Both the position numbers and the translations under genes were made by a program. The notes under the pieces are model-generated. The model did not search any database. It saw nothing but the letters and a program-made list of their open reading frames with translations, and was not told the origin of the DNA. From Mesorhizobium liriopis (GTDB lineage Bacteria; Pseudomonadota; Alphaproteobacteria; Rhizobiales; Rhizobiaceae): a DNA stretch of 64,000 nt. Where the stretch lies: NCBI RefSeq assembly GCF_024053505.1, contig NZ_JAMXQS010000010.1, positions 62,001-126,000 on the forward strand. The letters run 5' to 3'. Position 1 is the first letter of the stretch. Each line of letters begins with the position of its first letter. This document shows, one piece after another, positions 47,927-57,442 of this stretch.

Positions 47927-48373
47927 TTGAAGTCCATTTACGTCCTCAACGGTCCCAACCTGAACATGCTCGGCCGCCGCGAGCCGGGTATCTATGGCGG
48001 CAAGACGCTGGATGCCATCGCGGAAGACTGCCGTGCGGCAGCCGCGCCGCTTGGGCTGACCATCGAATTCCGTCAGAGCAACCACGAAGGTGATCTCGTG
48101 GACTGGATTCAGGAAGCCGGTGAGAAGGCTGCCGGCGTCGTTATCAATCCCGGCGCCTATGGCCACACCTCGATCGCACTCCAAGACGCTGTCCGCTCGG
48201 TCTCGCCGCTGCCGGTGGTCGAAGTTCACTTGTCAAATATCCATGCTCGGGAAACCTTCCGGCATAAGACATTCACTGCCCCCGTCGTGGTCGGCGTGAT
48301 CTGCGGCTTTGGCCCTCTGGGCTATTCGCTTGCGATCCAGGCGCTCGCCGCACGGCTCGAACAGAAACAATAA
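47927..48373 (+). CDS. aroQ: 3-dehydroquinate dehydratase type II
   Basis: A 148-residue dodecameric enzyme of the shikimate pathway that converts 3-dehydroquinate to 3-dehydroshikimate. Motifs are [15 protein letters not shown], the active-site lid ending at IYG, and NPGAYGHTS and [11 protein letters not shown]. No ATG is upstream of the motif; TTG 47927 gives the standard length, and the further TTG at 47900 has no support. It leads into accB, a common pair in alphaproteobacteria. Confidence 0.94.
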   Translation: MKSIYVLNGPNLNMLGRREPGIYGGKTLDAIAEDCRAAAAPLGLTIEFRQSNHEGDLVDWIQEAGEKAAGVVINPGAYGHTSIALQDAVRSVSPLPVVEVHLSNIHARETFRHKTFTAPVVVGVICGFGPLGYSLAIQALAARLEQKQ

Positions 48374-48385
48374 AAGGCTTCATCC

Positions 48386-48865
48386 ATGTCCTCCGACAAG
48401 CCAGGCTTCGACCAGGCCCTTATCCGCGACCTCGCCAATATCCTGAACGACACGAATCTCACCGAGATCGAGGTCGAGCAAGGCGAACTCCGCATCAGGG
48501 TTTTACGCCAGCCGGCTCCGGTTCAGGCCATTGCAATGGCCCCACAATATGCGGCAGCGCCATCCGCTCCGTTCGCGCCCCCTGCCTCTTCGGCTCCAGC
48601 CGCTCCTGCAGCGCCGGCGGCAGCCGACAACCGCAACGCCGTGCCCTCGCCCATGGTCGGTACCGCCTATCTCGCCCCGTCACCCGGCGCCCGCGCCTTC
48701 ATCGAGGTGGGCGACACGGTGCGTGAGGGCCAGACGCTTCTGATCATCGAAGCGATGAAGACGATGAACCAAATTCCATCGCCGCGCGCGGGCGTCGTCA
48801 AGGCCATTCTCTGCGAGGACGCGCAGCCGGTGGAATACGGCGAACCGCTCGTCGTGATCGAGTAA
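48386..48865 (+). CDS. accB: Biotin carboxyl carrier protein of acetyl-CoA carboxylase
   Basis: A 159-residue carrier that holds the biotin arm for malonyl-CoA synthesis. The N-terminal helical part is followed by an Ala/Pro linker (about 55-80) and the biotinyl domain, in which K125 sits in the signature EAMKTM. Twelve bases after aroQ, 16 before accC. Confidence 0.97.
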   Translation: MSSDKPGFDQALIRDLANILNDTNLTEIEVEQGELRIRVLRQPAPVQAIAMAPQYAAAPSAPFAPPASSAPAAPAAPAAADNRNAVPSPMVGTAYLAPSPGARAFIEVGDTVREGQTLLIIEAMKTMNQIPSPRAGVVKAILCEDAQPVEYGEPLVVIE

Positions 48866-48881
48866 GGGCAGGAGCGCCCGC

Positions 48882-50228
48882 ATGTTTCAGAAAATCCTGA
48901 TCGCCAATCGCGGCGAGATCGCGCTCCGTGTGCTGCGCGCCGCCAAGGAGCTCGGCATCAGCACCGTGGTCGTCCATTCGACGGCCGATGCGGATGCCAT
49001 GCATGTGCGCCTGGCCGACGAAAGCGTCTGCATCGGCCCACCGCCCTCGCGCGATTCCTATCTCAACATCCACCAGATCGTGGCAGCCTGCGAGATTACC
49101 GGCGCGGATGCCGTTCACCCCGGCTACGGCTTCTTGTCGGAGAACGCCAAGTTCGCCGACATCCTGGCTGCGCACAACATCACCTTTATCGGCCCGACCG
49201 GCGACCATATCCGCATCATGGGCGACAAGATAGAGGCCAAGCGCACAGCCAAGCGCCTGGGCATTCCCGTGGTGCCGGGCTCCGAAGGCGCCATCTCGGA
49301 CGAGAAGGAGGCCAAGCGCGTTGCCGCAGAGATCGGTTATCCGGTGATCATCAAAGCGTCGGCTGGCGGCGGTGGGCGCGGCATGAAGGTGGCGCGCAAC
49401 GAGGACGACCTTTCGGTGGCGCTTGCGACCGCCAAGTCGGAAGCCGGCGCGGCATTCGGCGATGACGCGGTCTATATCGAGAAGTATCTCGAGAAGCCGC
49501 GTCATATCGAGCTCCAGGTGTTCGGCGATGGCGCGGGTGCCGGCGTGCATCTGGGGGAGCGTGACTGCTCGCTGCAGCGCCGCCATCAGAAGGTTTGGGA
49601 AGAGGCGCTCTCGCCCGCGCTCAATCAGGAAGAGCGCGACCGCATCGGCAACATCGTGGCGAGCGCCGTGGCTGATTTAGGCTATCGTGGCGCAGGTACG
49701 ATCGAGTTCCTGTATGAAAACGGTGAGTTCTACTTCATCGAGATGAACACGCGTCTGCAGGTGGAGCATCCGGTCACGGAGGCCATTACCGGCATCGATC
49801 TCGTGCACGAGCAGATTCGTGTGGCCGCAGGTGGTGGCTTGTCGGTCAAGCAGAGCGACATCCGCTTTCAGGGCCATGCCATCGAGTGCCGCATCAATGC
49901 CGAGGACCCGCGCACCTTCGCGCCATCGCCGGGCACGATCACGCATTTTCACACGCCGGGCGGTCTCGGGATTCGCGTCGATTCAGGCGTCTATTCCGGC
50001 TACAAGATCCCACCCTACTATGACAGCCTGATCGGCAAGCTGATCGTCCATGGCCGCAACCGAGTAGAATGCATGATGCGCCTGCGTCGTGCGCTGGATG
50101 AGTTCGTGGTGGATGGCATCAAAACGACGCTGCCGCTGTTTCGTGAACTGGTCGGCAACACCGACATCGCGAATGGCGACTACGACATCCACTGGCTGGA
50201 AAAGCATCTCGCCAACAACCCTGCGTGA
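48882..50228 (+). CDS. accC: Biotin carboxylase subunit of acetyl-CoA carboxylase
   Basis: A 448-residue ATP-grasp enzyme that carboxylates the biotin on AccB. Present are the N-terminal motif FQKILIANRGEIALRVLRA, the glycine-rich ATP loop KASAGGGGRGMK, and the catalytic block FIEMNTRLQVEHPVTE. Length is standard. It forms an operon with accB. Confidence 0.98.
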   Translation: MFQKILIANRGEIALRVLRAAKELGISTVVVHSTADADAMHVRLADESVCIGPPPSRDSYLNIHQIVAACEITGADAVHPGYGFLSENAKFADILAAHNITFIGPTGDHIRIMGDKIEAKRTAKRLGIPVVPGSEGAISDEKEAKRVAAEIGYPVIIKASAGGGGRGMKVARNEDDLSVALATAKSEAGAAFGDDAVYIEKYLEKPRHIELQVFGDGAGAGVHLGERDCSLQRRHQKVWEEALSPALNQEERDRIGNIVASAVADLGYRGAGTIEFLYENGEFYFIEMNTRLQVEHPVTEAITGIDLVHEQIRVAAGGGLSVKQSDIRFQGHAIECRINAEDPRTFAPSPGTITHFHTPGGLGIRVDSGVYSGYKIPPYYDSLIGKLIVHGRNRVECMMRLRRALDEFVVDGIKTTLPLFRELVGNTDIANGDYDIHWLEKHLANNPA

Positions 50229-50240
50229 GGCTTTAACCGC

Positions 50241-50852
50241 ATGGCGCGGCCCCACGCCCCAGGCTTCCGCATCCCGCCTGACCTCCTGCTTCGGGCCTAT
50301 GCCACCGGGGTTTTCCCGATGGCGGAGGATGCGGACGATCCTGAAGTCTTCTGGGTACGCCCCGAAAGCCGTGGCGTCATCCCGCTCGACGGTTTCCACA
50401 TTCCCAAGAGTCTCGCCAAGCTGATCCGCAAGGGTCGCTTCAACTTGCGTCGCGACACGAATTTTGCTGGCGTGATCGAAGGCTGCGCAGAAGCAAAGGA
50501 AGGCCGGCTGAGCACATGGATCAACGAGCCGATCCGCGAGGCCTACGCGCGGCTTTTTGCGATGGGCCACGTGCATACGGTAGAAGCGTGGCGTGAAGGA
50601 CGGCTGGCAGGCGGGCTTTACGGAGTATCGCTCGGCCGCGCGTTCTTCGGCGAAAGCATGTTTTCGCGTGAAACGGATGCTTCGAAGGTCTGCCTCGCGC
50701 ATTTGGTTGAGCACCTTCGCTCACGGGGCTTCGTTCTGCTCGATACGCAGTTCACGACCGATCACCTGGTTCGCTTCGGGGCCATCAATGTGCCGCGCAG
50801 GCAATACGAGACAATGCTGGCTGAGGCGATCGAGGGGGAGGCTGAGTTCTGA
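50241..50852 (+). CDS. aat: Leucyl/phenylalanyl-tRNA--protein transferase
   Basis: A 203-residue enzyme that adds Leu or Phe to proteins with N-terminal Lys or Arg, marking them for ClpAP (N-degron pathway). Motifs: [15 protein letters not shown], the [17 protein letters not shown] block and DTQFTTDHL. It starts 12 bases after accC and converges with the DUF2155 gene at a three-base gap. Confidence 0.95.
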   Translation: MARPHAPGFRIPPDLLLRAYATGVFPMAEDADDPEVFWVRPESRGVIPLDGFHIPKSLAKLIRKGRFNLRRDTNFAGVIEGCAEAKEGRLSTWINEPIREAYARLFAMGHVHTVEAWREGRLAGGLYGVSLGRAFFGESMFSRETDASKVCLAHLVEHLRSRGFVLLDTQFTTDHLVRFGAINVPRRQYETMLAEAIEGEAEF

Positions 50853-50855
50853 AAC

Positions 50856-51362
50856 TCAGTTCGTCTTCTGCGCTTCTGGTGCAGGCACGTCCGACTTCTG
50901 TTTGCACTCTTTCAGCCAGACGTCATAAACGGGATGTTCGACGGCGTTGAGGCCCGGGCTTTCGGCAAACATCCAGCCGGTAAAGATGCGACGGATTTTT
51001 CGGTCCAGCGTAATCTCGTCCACCTGCACGAAGCTATCCGTCTTCGGCTCTTCGGCCTTGGGCCGCGAATAGCAGATCTTGGGCGTCACCTGCAGCGCGC
51101 CGAACTGGACGGTCTCGTTCACATAGACGTCGAAGTTGATGATGCGTCCGGTGATCTTGTCGATACCGGAAAACTCGGCGACGGGGTTCTCGACGCGTTG
51201 GTCGGCCTGTGCATCTGGTTGGCGCTGATCCTGAAGCGTCTCGCCCTGCTCCTGATCCGGTTCAATGGCCGGCAGGTCGCCTGACTCGTCCTGTGCAAAG
51301 GCCGGGACCGTGCCGATCACCAGCGCTGCGAGCAGTGACGAGCGGAAGAGTTGCATGCGCAT
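50856..51362 (-). CDS. DUF2155 periplasmic protein
   Basis: A 168-residue secreted protein of unknown function. A signal peptide is cleaved near VPAFAQ, then an acidic Gln-rich stretch and the DUF2155 core (AEFSGIDKITGRI through VYDVWLKEC), which keeps two cysteines (CYSR and ECKQ) that might bridge. The frame is open nine codons further upstream. It is typically next to aat or NDUFA12 in this bacterial group. Confidence 0.88.
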   Translation of the reverse strand: MRMQLFRSSLLAALVIGTVPAFAQDESGDLPAIEPDQEQGETLQDQRQPDAQADQRVENPVAEFSGIDKITGRIINFDVYVNETVQFGALQVTPKICYSRPKAEEPKTDSFVQVDEITLDRKIRRIFTGWMFAESPGLNAVEHPVYDVWLKECKQKSDVPAPEAQKTN

Positions 51363-51444
51363 CGGGAAGCGATCCTTGCTCGCGACCAAACGGGGCCGCG
51401 CCCTTGCCGCCTAAGCCGAGAATGTGGCGATAGTTGCGCGATCC

Positions 51445-51843
51445 TTAGGAACCGGGCGTCCAGGCGTCGTAGTCGCCGGTGACCACAGGACGCTTGCCGC
51501 CGGCCAGAACAGAGCCCTTGGGGCGATAAGCAGAGTCCGTGCCGGTCGGGTTGGGCAGATGCGGCTTCTGCCATTCGCGTGGGCTGTAGCTCTCCTGCGT
51601 GGGAGCAATGTCGGTGCGGTGATGCAGCCAGCCATGCCAGCCGGGAGGCACCATGGAGCCCTCGGAGACGCCGTTATAGATCACCCAACGACGCGTCTGG
51701 CCGTCGGAGTTCGTACCACCCTCGTAATAGACATTGCCGAACTCGTCCGTGCCGACCTGCTTGCCGAAGCGCCAGGTGTGGAAACGGGTGTTCAGGTTCT
51801 GGCCATTCCACCAAGTAAAAAACTGCAGAAAGAACTTCTTCAT
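51445..51843 (-). CDS. NDUFA12-family complex I accessory subunit
   Basis: A 132-residue protein homologous to the mitochondrial NDUFA12 (B17.2) subunit of NADH:ubiquinone oxidoreductase, found in alphaproteobacteria and mitochondria. The family blocks are FTWWNGQ, VGTDEFGNVYYE, the RRWVIYNG motif, and PGWHGWLHH. ATG 51843 is the true start; the 51 codons upstream in frame lack family-like sequence. A paralogous role as an assembly factor (B17.2L) is possible. Confidence 0.92.
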   Translation of the reverse strand: MKKFFLQFFTWWNGQNLNTRFHTWRFGKQVGTDEFGNVYYEGGTNSDGQTRRWVIYNGVSEGSMVPPGWHGWLHHRTDIAPTQESYSPREWQKPHLPNPTGTDSAYRPKGSVLAGGKRPVVTGDYDAWTPGS

Positions 51844-51917
51844 CGCAAAACCTCGAGACGCCTCGGCGCCTTCATGCTGCGGTTCGTATCGCGTTTCGGC
51901 CGCCCGGATGCAAGACT

Positions 51918-52412
51918 TCAATCGAGCGGCTTTTCGAGCACCAAAGCTGGTATGGCAAAAGTCTCGCCGCCGCAAAGCGCCGGCTCGCCCGAGCACCTGA
52001 AACCGTGCGCGGCATAGAAGCGCAGCGCAGGGGCATTGGCCTCCTCCACCTCAAGCCGCACGCGGCGCGCCTCTGGAAAGCTGTCCTCGATCTCATGCAA
52101 GAGAGTCGTGCCGATGCCCTGCCGTTGGAAGCGCGGCAACACATAGAGTTGGTGGAGAACGGCAAGACTGGGATCAGTGGATTCGGCCGCGTATGCCATG
52201 CCGCCGATCGTGGCGCCATCATCGGCCACCAGAAATTCCGAGCGTGGCCGCCTCAGGCGCGAGCGAAGCGAGGCGATGGAGTGCCAATCGTTCGTGATCT
52301 CTGTGACACGCTCATGACCATAGATGGCGTCATATGTCGTGTGCCACGTTTCCACGAGAAGCGTGCGCACCGCGGCCAGATCGCGCTCGCCGGCGCTGCG
52401 CACGAACATCAT
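51918..52412 (-). CDS. GNAT-family N-acetyltransferase
   Basis: A 164-residue acetyl-CoA-dependent acetyltransferase. The acetyl-CoA loop reads VLPRFQRQGIGTTLL, preceded by LAVLHQLYV and followed by ARRVRLEVEEANAPALRFYAAHGF, all typical of GNAT motif A/B. The substrate is unknown. It shares one base with the gatB stop, so the two are cotranscribed. Confidence 0.9.
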   Translation of the reverse strand: MMFVRSAGERDLAAVRTLLVETWHTTYDAIYGHERVTEITNDWHSIASLRSRLRRPRSEFLVADDGATIGGMAYAAESTDPSLAVLHQLYVLPRFQRQGIGTTLLHEIEDSFPEARRVRLEVEEANAPALRFYAAHGFRCSGEPALCGGETFAIPALVLEKPLD

Positions 52413-53914
52413 CAGCCTTCCACGCCGAGCTTTTGCTTGACGAGATCGTTGACGGCCTGCGGGTTCGCCTTACCGCCTGTCGCCTTCATGACCTGCCCCA
52501 CGAACCAGCCGGCCATGGAGGGTTTGGCTTTAGCCTGCTCAACCTTGTCGGGGTTCGCCGCGATCACCTCATCGACAGCCTTTTCGATGGCGCCGGTGTC
52601 GGTGACCTGCTTGAGCCCTCGAGATTCGACCAACTCACGCGGGTCGCCGCCTTCGTTCCAAACAATCTCGAACAGGTCCTTGGCAATCTTGCCGGAAATC
52701 GTACCTTCACGGATCAAGTCGATGATGGCGCCGATCTGGTCTGGCGAGACGGGTGCGTCCTCTATGTCGCGCCCGGCCTTGTTCAACGCGCCGAGCAGAT
52801 CGTTGATGACCCAGTTGGCAGCAAGCTTACCATCGCGACCGGCTGCGACCTTCTCGAAATAGTCGGCAATCGCTTTATCGCTGACGAGAATGGACGCGTC
52901 GTAGGCAGAGAGACCGAGGCTGTCGATCAACCGACCGCGCTTGTCGTCCGGCAGCTCAGGCAGGTCACGCCCGAGGGCGTCGACATAGGCTTGGTCGAAT
53001 TCGAGCGGCAAAAGATCGGGATCGGGGAAGTAGCGGTAATCGTGCGCTTCTTCCTTGGTGCGCATGGAACGCGTTTCGCCCTTGCTCGGGTCGAACAACC
53101 GCGTTTCCTGCACAATGGCGCCGCCGTCTTCAAGCACGCCGATCTGGCGGCGCGCCTCGAACTCGATAGCCTGACCGACGAAGCGGATCGAGTTGACATT
53201 CTTGATCTCGCAGCGCGTGCCGAACTCGCCGCCAGGCTTGCGCACGGACACGTTCACGTCGGCGCGCAGGGAGCCCTCGTCCATGTTGCCGTCACAGGTG
53301 CCGAGATAACGCATGATGGTGCGCAGTTTTGTGAGATAGGCCTTGGCTTCGTCCGACGAACGCAAGTCGGGCTTGGAAACGATCTCCATCAGCGCCACGC
53401 CGGAACGGTTCAGATCGACATAGGACATGGTCGGGTGCTGGTCGTGCACCGACTTACCGGCGTCCTGCTCCAAGTGGAGACGCTCGATGCCGATCTCGAT
53501 TTCCTCGAACCTGCCCTCGCGGTCCGGCCCGACCGAAACCGATACCTTTCCCTCGCCCACGATGGGCTGCTTGTACTGCGAAATCTGGTAGCCCTGCGGC
53601 AGATCCGGATAGAAGTAGTTCTTGCGGTCGAAAACCGAGCGACGGTTGATTTCCGCTTTCAGCCCGAGCCCAGTGCGGATGGCCTGGCGCACGCATTCTT
53701 CGTTGATGACGGGCAGCATGCCAGGCATGGCCGCGTCCACAAGGCTCACATGTGCATTGGGCTCCGCGCCGAAGCCAGTCGAAGCGCCGGAAAACAGCTT
53801 GGCGTTGGAAGAGACCTGGGCATGAACTTCCATGCCGATCACCACTTCCCAGTCGCCGGTGGCTCCGGGAATAAAGCGCTTCGGGTCTGGCGTGCGTACG
53901 TCTTGAATCGTCAT
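52412..53914 (-). CDS. gatB: Asp-tRNA(Asn)/Glu-tRNA(Gln) amidotransferase subunit B
   Basis: A 500-residue subunit of GatCAB, which amidates misacylated Glu-tRNA(Gln) or Asp-tRNA(Asn). Typical blocks: [36 protein letters not shown] and the C-terminal YqeY-like tail (ending VKQKLGVE). ATG 53914 gives standard length; the longer frame up to 53980 is rejected. gatA and gatC are not in the window. Confidence 0.97.
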   Translation of the reverse strand: MTIQDVRTPDPKRFIPGATGDWEVVIGMEVHAQVSSNAKLFSGASTGFGAEPNAHVSLVDAAMPGMLPVINEECVRQAIRTGLGLKAEINRRSVFDRKNYFYPDLPQGYQISQYKQPIVGEGKVSVSVGPDREGRFEEIEIGIERLHLEQDAGKSVHDQHPTMSYVDLNRSGVALMEIVSKPDLRSSDEAKAYLTKLRTIMRYLGTCDGNMDEGSLRADVNVSVRKPGGEFGTRCEIKNVNSIRFVGQAIEFEARRQIGVLEDGGAIVQETRLFDPSKGETRSMRTKEEAHDYRYFPDPDLLPLEFDQAYVDALGRDLPELPDDKRGRLIDSLGLSAYDASILVSDKAIADYFEKVAAGRDGKLAANWVINDLLGALNKAGRDIEDAPVSPDQIGAIIDLIREGTISGKIAKDLFEIVWNEGGDPRELVESRGLKQVTDTGAIEKAVDEVIAANPDKVEQAKAKPSMAGWFVGQVMKATGGKANPQAVNDLVKQKLGVEG

Positions 53915-54000
53915 GGCGGGCAGGCTTTTGCTCAAGATTTCTCTTGCCCGCTGGCTAAGCCAAACAGGCTTCTGGGGCAAGGGCGGCCGGCACCATGGGC

Positions 54001-54432
54001 TCAGGCGGTTGCGATATACTGCTTGATCTCTTCCGCCTCGCGCTCAGCATCTTCGATGCGCCGCTTCACCACGTCGCCGATGGAAATAATGCCGTTCAGC
54101 TGGCCATCCTTCTCGACTGGTAGGTGACGGAATCGACCACGCGTCATGATTTCCATGACCTCGTTCACCGTGTGCTGCTCGTTACAGATGTTCACCTTGG
54201 GCGTCATCGCGGCCTTGACGCTTTCGTCGAGCGCAGATGCGCCCAGGGTTGCCAGGCAGCGCACGATGTCGCGTTCGGATAGAATGCCGACGATCCGGTT
54301 GTCGCCATTCGTCACCACCAGCGCGCCGATCTTGTATTCAGCGAGAAGCTGGATGGCCTCCGCCAACAGCGCATTCGGGCCAACCGTGGTCACATCGTGC
54401 CCTTTGGCTTCGAGGATAGCCTTTACCGTCAT
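54001..54432 (-). CDS. Tandem CBS-domain protein
   Basis: A 143-residue protein with two CBS domains (about 8-60 and 72-128), which together bind an adenosine ligand and sense cellular energy. Seen: [28 protein letters not shown] and [27 protein letters not shown]. It has no fused effector. A GGAGG ribosome-binding site lies just upstream. The plain CBS pair is common in rhizobia; partner unknown. Confidence 0.9.
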   Translation of the reverse strand: MTVKAILEAKGHDVTTVGPNALLAEAIQLLAEYKIGALVVTNGDNRIVGILSERDIVRCLATLGASALDESVKAAMTPKVNICNEQHTVNEVMEIMTRGRFRHLPVEKDGQLNGIISIGDVVKRRIEDAEREAEEIKQYIATA

Positions 54433-54486
54433 CGCAACCTCCTCCTGTGTCGGGATTGGAGAAGGGTAAGCCCAATGGCCTCGATT

Positions 54487-55302
54487 TCAAGCCATACGCG
54501 ACGCGCGCGACAGAAACAGTGGCAGCGCGAAGAAACCGACGAGGAAGCCTCCGAAATGTGCCTCCCAGGCAATGCGCCCCTCATCACCCGGACCCGCGCC
54601 GAGAAATCCAGTTGCGAGATTTATCACGGCCCATACGCCGAGGAACACCAGGACCTGCTTTGAGGACAGCGCCTCGGCAATCGTCAGCGGCCGTCCCCAG
54701 AAGCCGGACGGCACCGTATGGCGGTCGATCTGAAAGCCGAAACGACCGGCTGCCCCCATCATGCCGGAGATCGCACCCGAAGCCCCCACCAGCGGCGCAA
54801 GAAGCGTGGGATTGAAGGCGTAGAACAGCGCCGCCCCCGCGACGGATGTCGCGGCCCAGAACAGCGCAAAGCGTACACAACCAAGGCGGGTTGCCAAAGG
54901 CGAGCCGAAAGCGGCAAGCCAGACGAGGTTCACGCCGAGATGAATGAAGCTGCCATGCAGCAGCGAATAGGTAATCGGCGCGGTAATGGAGAAAACATCG
55001 AAGCCGTATTTGCCGGAATAGAAAATAGGGATGAACGCGGTGCGGATAACAAGTTGGGAGTCTGCGTCCGCGCTGAGAATCTGCGTGCGGATCAGGTGGA
55101 TCCCCACGCATAGCGCGATGAACAGGATCACACAGGACGAGAGGTTGAAGAGCGGCTCGCGTTTTGACGCCGGCTGCCATTCTTCCACAGGATCTTGTGC
55201 CACCTTGCCCGCAGGAATGTGCGGCACGCTGCCTTGGGGACGCCCTGGCTCATGATCTGACAAGAAAAACCTCGGTGGAAAAACGCGAGTGTCGCCAGCC
55301 AT
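54487..55302 (-). CDS. Rhomboid-family intramembrane serine protease
   Basis: A 271-residue polytopic membrane protein. After a cytoplasmic N-terminus of about 50 residues come about six membrane helices. The catalytic dyad is present: S175 in the motif GASGAISG and H249 in AWEAHFGGFLVG; HLGVN (H121, N125) lines the oxyanion region. Substrates are unknown. A small RNA terminator lies 40 bases upstream, so it likely has its own promoter. Confidence 0.92.
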   Translation of the reverse strand: MAGDTRVFPPRFFLSDHEPGRPQGSVPHIPAGKVAQDPVEEWQPASKREPLFNLSSCVILFIALCVGIHLIRTQILSADADSQLVIRTAFIPIFYSGKYGFDVFSITAPITYSLLHGSFIHLGVNLVWLAAFGSPLATRLGCVRFALFWAATSVAGAALFYAFNPTLLAPLVGASGAISGMMGAAGRFGFQIDRHTVPSGFWGRPLTIAEALSSKQVLVFLGVWAVINLATGFLGAGPGDEGRIAWEAHFGGFLVGFFALPLFLSRASRMA

Positions 55303-55342
55303 TTACAACATTTGTTACGACACGCTCACCCGCAGCTAGGGC

Positions 55343-55378
55343 AAAAAAGAAGGCCGTTCAAGGGTTGCTTGAACGGCC
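55343..55378 (-). terminator. Rho-independent terminator of the small RNA
   Basis: An 11-base-pair perfect stem with a five-base loop, followed on the minus strand by TTC and a run of six T. Upstream (rightward) there is no minus-strand protein gene, only the candidate small RNA. Confidence 0.85.
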
Positions 55379-55453
55379 ACTGAGATCGGGTGATCTCGAA
55401 AAAGGACTGGAGAAACACAGAAGGAGCATGGCCACCCCTCGCCTGTGCGGAGT
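55343..55453 (-). ncRNA. Candidate trans-acting small RNA with CUCC motifs
   Basis: About 111 nt, not coding. On the minus strand I see a sigma-70-like promoter (TTGCGA 55488-55483, spacer 17, GATAGT 55465-55460), a single-stranded 5' part with three CTCC motifs (55452-55449, 55426-55423, 55412-55409), a 6-base-pair hairpin (55382-55387 with 55392-55397), and a perfect 11-base-pair terminator stem (55352-55362 with 55368-55378) followed by TTC and six T (55348-55343). CUCC motifs that pair with Shine-Dalgarno sequences are known from alphaproteobacterial sRNA families. No minus-strand gene lies upstream that could own this terminator. Family assignment is not possible by eye. Confidence 0.6.
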
Positions 55454-55459
55454 GGGATC

Positions 55460-55488
55460 ACTATCGTTTCATCGATTTCGACTCGCAA
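55460..55488 (-). promoter_or_regulatory. Putative sigma-70 promoter of the small RNA
   Basis: TTGCGA (4 of 6 matches to the -35 consensus) and GATAGT (4 of 6 to the -10) are separated by exactly 17 bases, with a predicted start near 55453. It agrees in direction and distance with the terminator at 55343-55378. Confidence 0.4.
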
Positions 55489-55643
55489 GCGAAACTCATT
55501 GTTAACCTTACCGGGAATCCCGGTGATTTGCCGGTTTTCGGCGCTGGCATCGAATCTGCGTCAGGGGGCATGAAGGGCCTTCGCGAAGCAGTGATTTGTT
55601 CGCCGATGGCACACGAAGATCGGATGTCTGGGACGTTGGCGGC

Positions 55644-56297
55644 ATGAGACAGGACTGTTCGATAGAGCTCTTCCAATATTGGAACAGCCTGCGCGGCACG
55701 CGCCCTGCTCCCCGCCGCGTCGAAGTCGAGCCTGCAGAAATCCGCACTTTGTTGGCTGATACGTTCATCCTTGAACGCGACACGAACGGCGACGCCGTAT
55801 TTCGGCTCGCCGGCACCCGGCTATGCGCCGCTTATGGACGTGAACTGAAAGGTCTCTCCTTCATCTCGTTGTGGGATGACCGCGACCAGAAACTGATTTC
55901 GAAGCTTGTCCAGAATACGTTCGAAGAGCAGGCGGTGGTGGTCGTAGATTATCACGGGATCAGCGAGAGAGGCCGTCAGGAAACGTTCGAACTCATGCTC
56001 CTGCCGCTGGATGGCGGCACGGAGGCACCACGCTGCCTCGGTGTCAGCAGTTCGGCGGAAAAGCCATTCTGGCTGGGCGCCGACCTTCTCGTTTCGGCCC
56101 AAATCGATGGCATTCGCATGATCGATCCGGACCGTGAGGCTGATAATCTGCACCGGGCTGCGGTCGCAGCTCCGACGCTTGTTCCCGACGAAACGGTCCT
56201 CGGAATCGAGCCGAGCGGCGCACGTCGCGTGCGCCACCTTCTGGTCCTCGAAGGTGGGCGCGAAGAAAACGCCCAAAACAACGCTTTCGAAGACTGA
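55644..56297 (+). CDS. PAS-domain regulatory protein (PAS_5 type)
   Basis: A 217-residue soluble protein whose first 140 residues match the alphaproteobacterial PAS_5 fold (FQYWNSLRG, FILERDTNGDAVFRLAGTRL, GRELKGLSFISLWD). No effector domain follows; the C-terminal 70 residues have no known domain. Such single PAS proteins may sense a small ligand and act on partners. ATG 55644 fits the family start. It is followed 88 bases later by the PilZ gene in the same direction, and preceded by the small RNA on the opposite strand. Confidence 0.82.
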   Translation: MRQDCSIELFQYWNSLRGTRPAPRRVEVEPAEIRTLLADTFILERDTNGDAVFRLAGTRLCAAYGRELKGLSFISLWDDRDQKLISKLVQNTFEEQAVVVVDYHGISERGRQETFELMLLPLDGGTEAPRCLGVSSSAEKPFWLGADLLVSAQIDGIRMIDPDREADNLHRAAVAAPTLVPDETVLGIEPSGARRVRHLLVLEGGREENAQNNAFED

Positions 56298-56385
56298 CTC
56301 TCAGACCGCGTTAACCAGCAACGCATAGATTGGCACCCTGAACTATGCCCATCGCGGGCTTCGAACTTGGGAATTGGTGCCGGAT

Positions 56386-56991
56386 ATGAGGGCAGCGGCT
56401 GTCGAATACGCATCGGCAGGAGCGGAGCGACGCAGCTTTCAGCGCGTCGCGGTAAAAATCTATGGCCGATTCATGCTCGAAGACCGCACCGAGCATCCGT
56501 GTCAGGTCATCGATATCTCTCCCGGCGACGTCGCCGTCCGCTGCGACCGCATCGGCGAGCCCGGCGAGCGGGTTATCGCCTATCTCGACCATATCGGCCG
56601 GCTCGAAGGTGTCCTGACGCGCCGCCTCGAAGACGGTTTCGCGATGACGGTGATCGCGTCGGATCGCAAGAAAGAAAAGATCGCGGCACAACTGACCTGG
56701 CTCGCCAACAAGCACGAGCTGGACATGCCCGAAGATCGGCGACATGAGCGCGTCGCTCCACGCAACCCGCTGACGGTGCTGCAACTGCTCGACGGGCGGC
56801 AATATCGCTGCCGCGTGGTCGACGTGTCGCTTTCAGGCGCGGCGATAGAGGTGGACGTGAAGCCCGCGCTCGATGTGCAGGTACTCCTCGGCAACATGCG
56901 CGGACGTGTGGTGCGCCACTTCGAGGATGGCGTGGCCATCGAGTTCGCGACTGTGCAGCGTCAGGAAACACTGGACGCGCAGTTTTCTTAA
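56386..56991 (+). CDS. Tandem PilZ-domain c-di-GMP receptor
   Basis: A 201-residue protein with two PilZ domains. The first has RRSFQR (starting near residue 15) and the DxSxxG-type motif DISPGD; the second has RRHERV near residue 116 and DVSLSG. Both therefore keep the arginine switch and the second motif needed to bind cyclic di-GMP. No other domain is present, so it acts as an adaptor. Effector targets are unknown. Upstream TTG/GTG codons are open; ATG 56386 is chosen. Confidence 0.9.
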   Translation: MRAAAVEYASAGAERRSFQRVAVKIYGRFMLEDRTEHPCQVIDISPGDVAVRCDRIGEPGERVIAYLDHIGRLEGVLTRRLEDGFAMTVIASDRKKEKIAAQLTWLANKHELDMPEDRRHERVAPRNPLTVLQLLDGRQYRCRVVDVSLSGAAIEVDVKPALDVQVLLGNMRGRVVRHFEDGVAIEFATVQRQETLDAQFS

Positions 56992-57442
56992 GCTGACCGA
57001 AGCGCCGCTTAGGCGCCGGTTATCGATAGCCTTCCCTCAAATGTCTCGACGCCAGTCGATCTAGCTTAGCAAAGTTGGCGAGCTTCCCGCTGCCCTGAAC
57101 TTCCCTACGAGCAGGAAGGGAAGATGATGCTGCGAGCGAACTTCTTGCCCAATGCCTAGCGTTCCATAAGAATAGCGTCGCACCTGCCGCCAATGGCTCT
57201 GTCAGGACGGACGAATGGTGGGTATGGCCTCTGATCGCTCCTAGCACCAACAAAGGAGCATGGCCGAAGCCATGGTTAACATCTCGCGATTTGAATCCTG
57301 AGAATTGCGATGCAAATCCAAACCAAAGCAACACATTCATAAACAACAAGTATACTCAAATTCTAATCAATATTGCGCATTGAGTTTTGCGTGAAATCAA
57401 GTCGCGCCTGTCATTCTCCTACGCGTCGAGGGGAAAGAGCAC
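56992..57442 (+). promoter_or_regulatory. 451-base gene-free region before the LapG-type protease gene
   Basis: No believable gene is present; the only longer frame (minus, 57020-57349) has no family-like sequence. The first part includes a 7-base-pair inverted repeat (CTTCCCT/AGGGAAG, around 57100-57125). The last 140 bases (about 57290-57400) are clearly more AT-rich than everything around them and probably hold the promoter and upstream activating sequences of the protease gene. A GAGGGG ribosome-binding site precedes its ATG at 57443. No firm promoter call is possible. Confidence 0.35.

Noticed and set aside
55390-55647. 85-codon plus-strand frame upstream of the PAS gene
   Set aside because: It overlaps the PAS start and the small RNA and reads unlike a protein.
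57020-57349. 109-codon open frame on the minus strand in the gene-free gap
   Set aside because: No ribosome-binding site seen, sequence like random translation; the region is better read as regulatory DNA.
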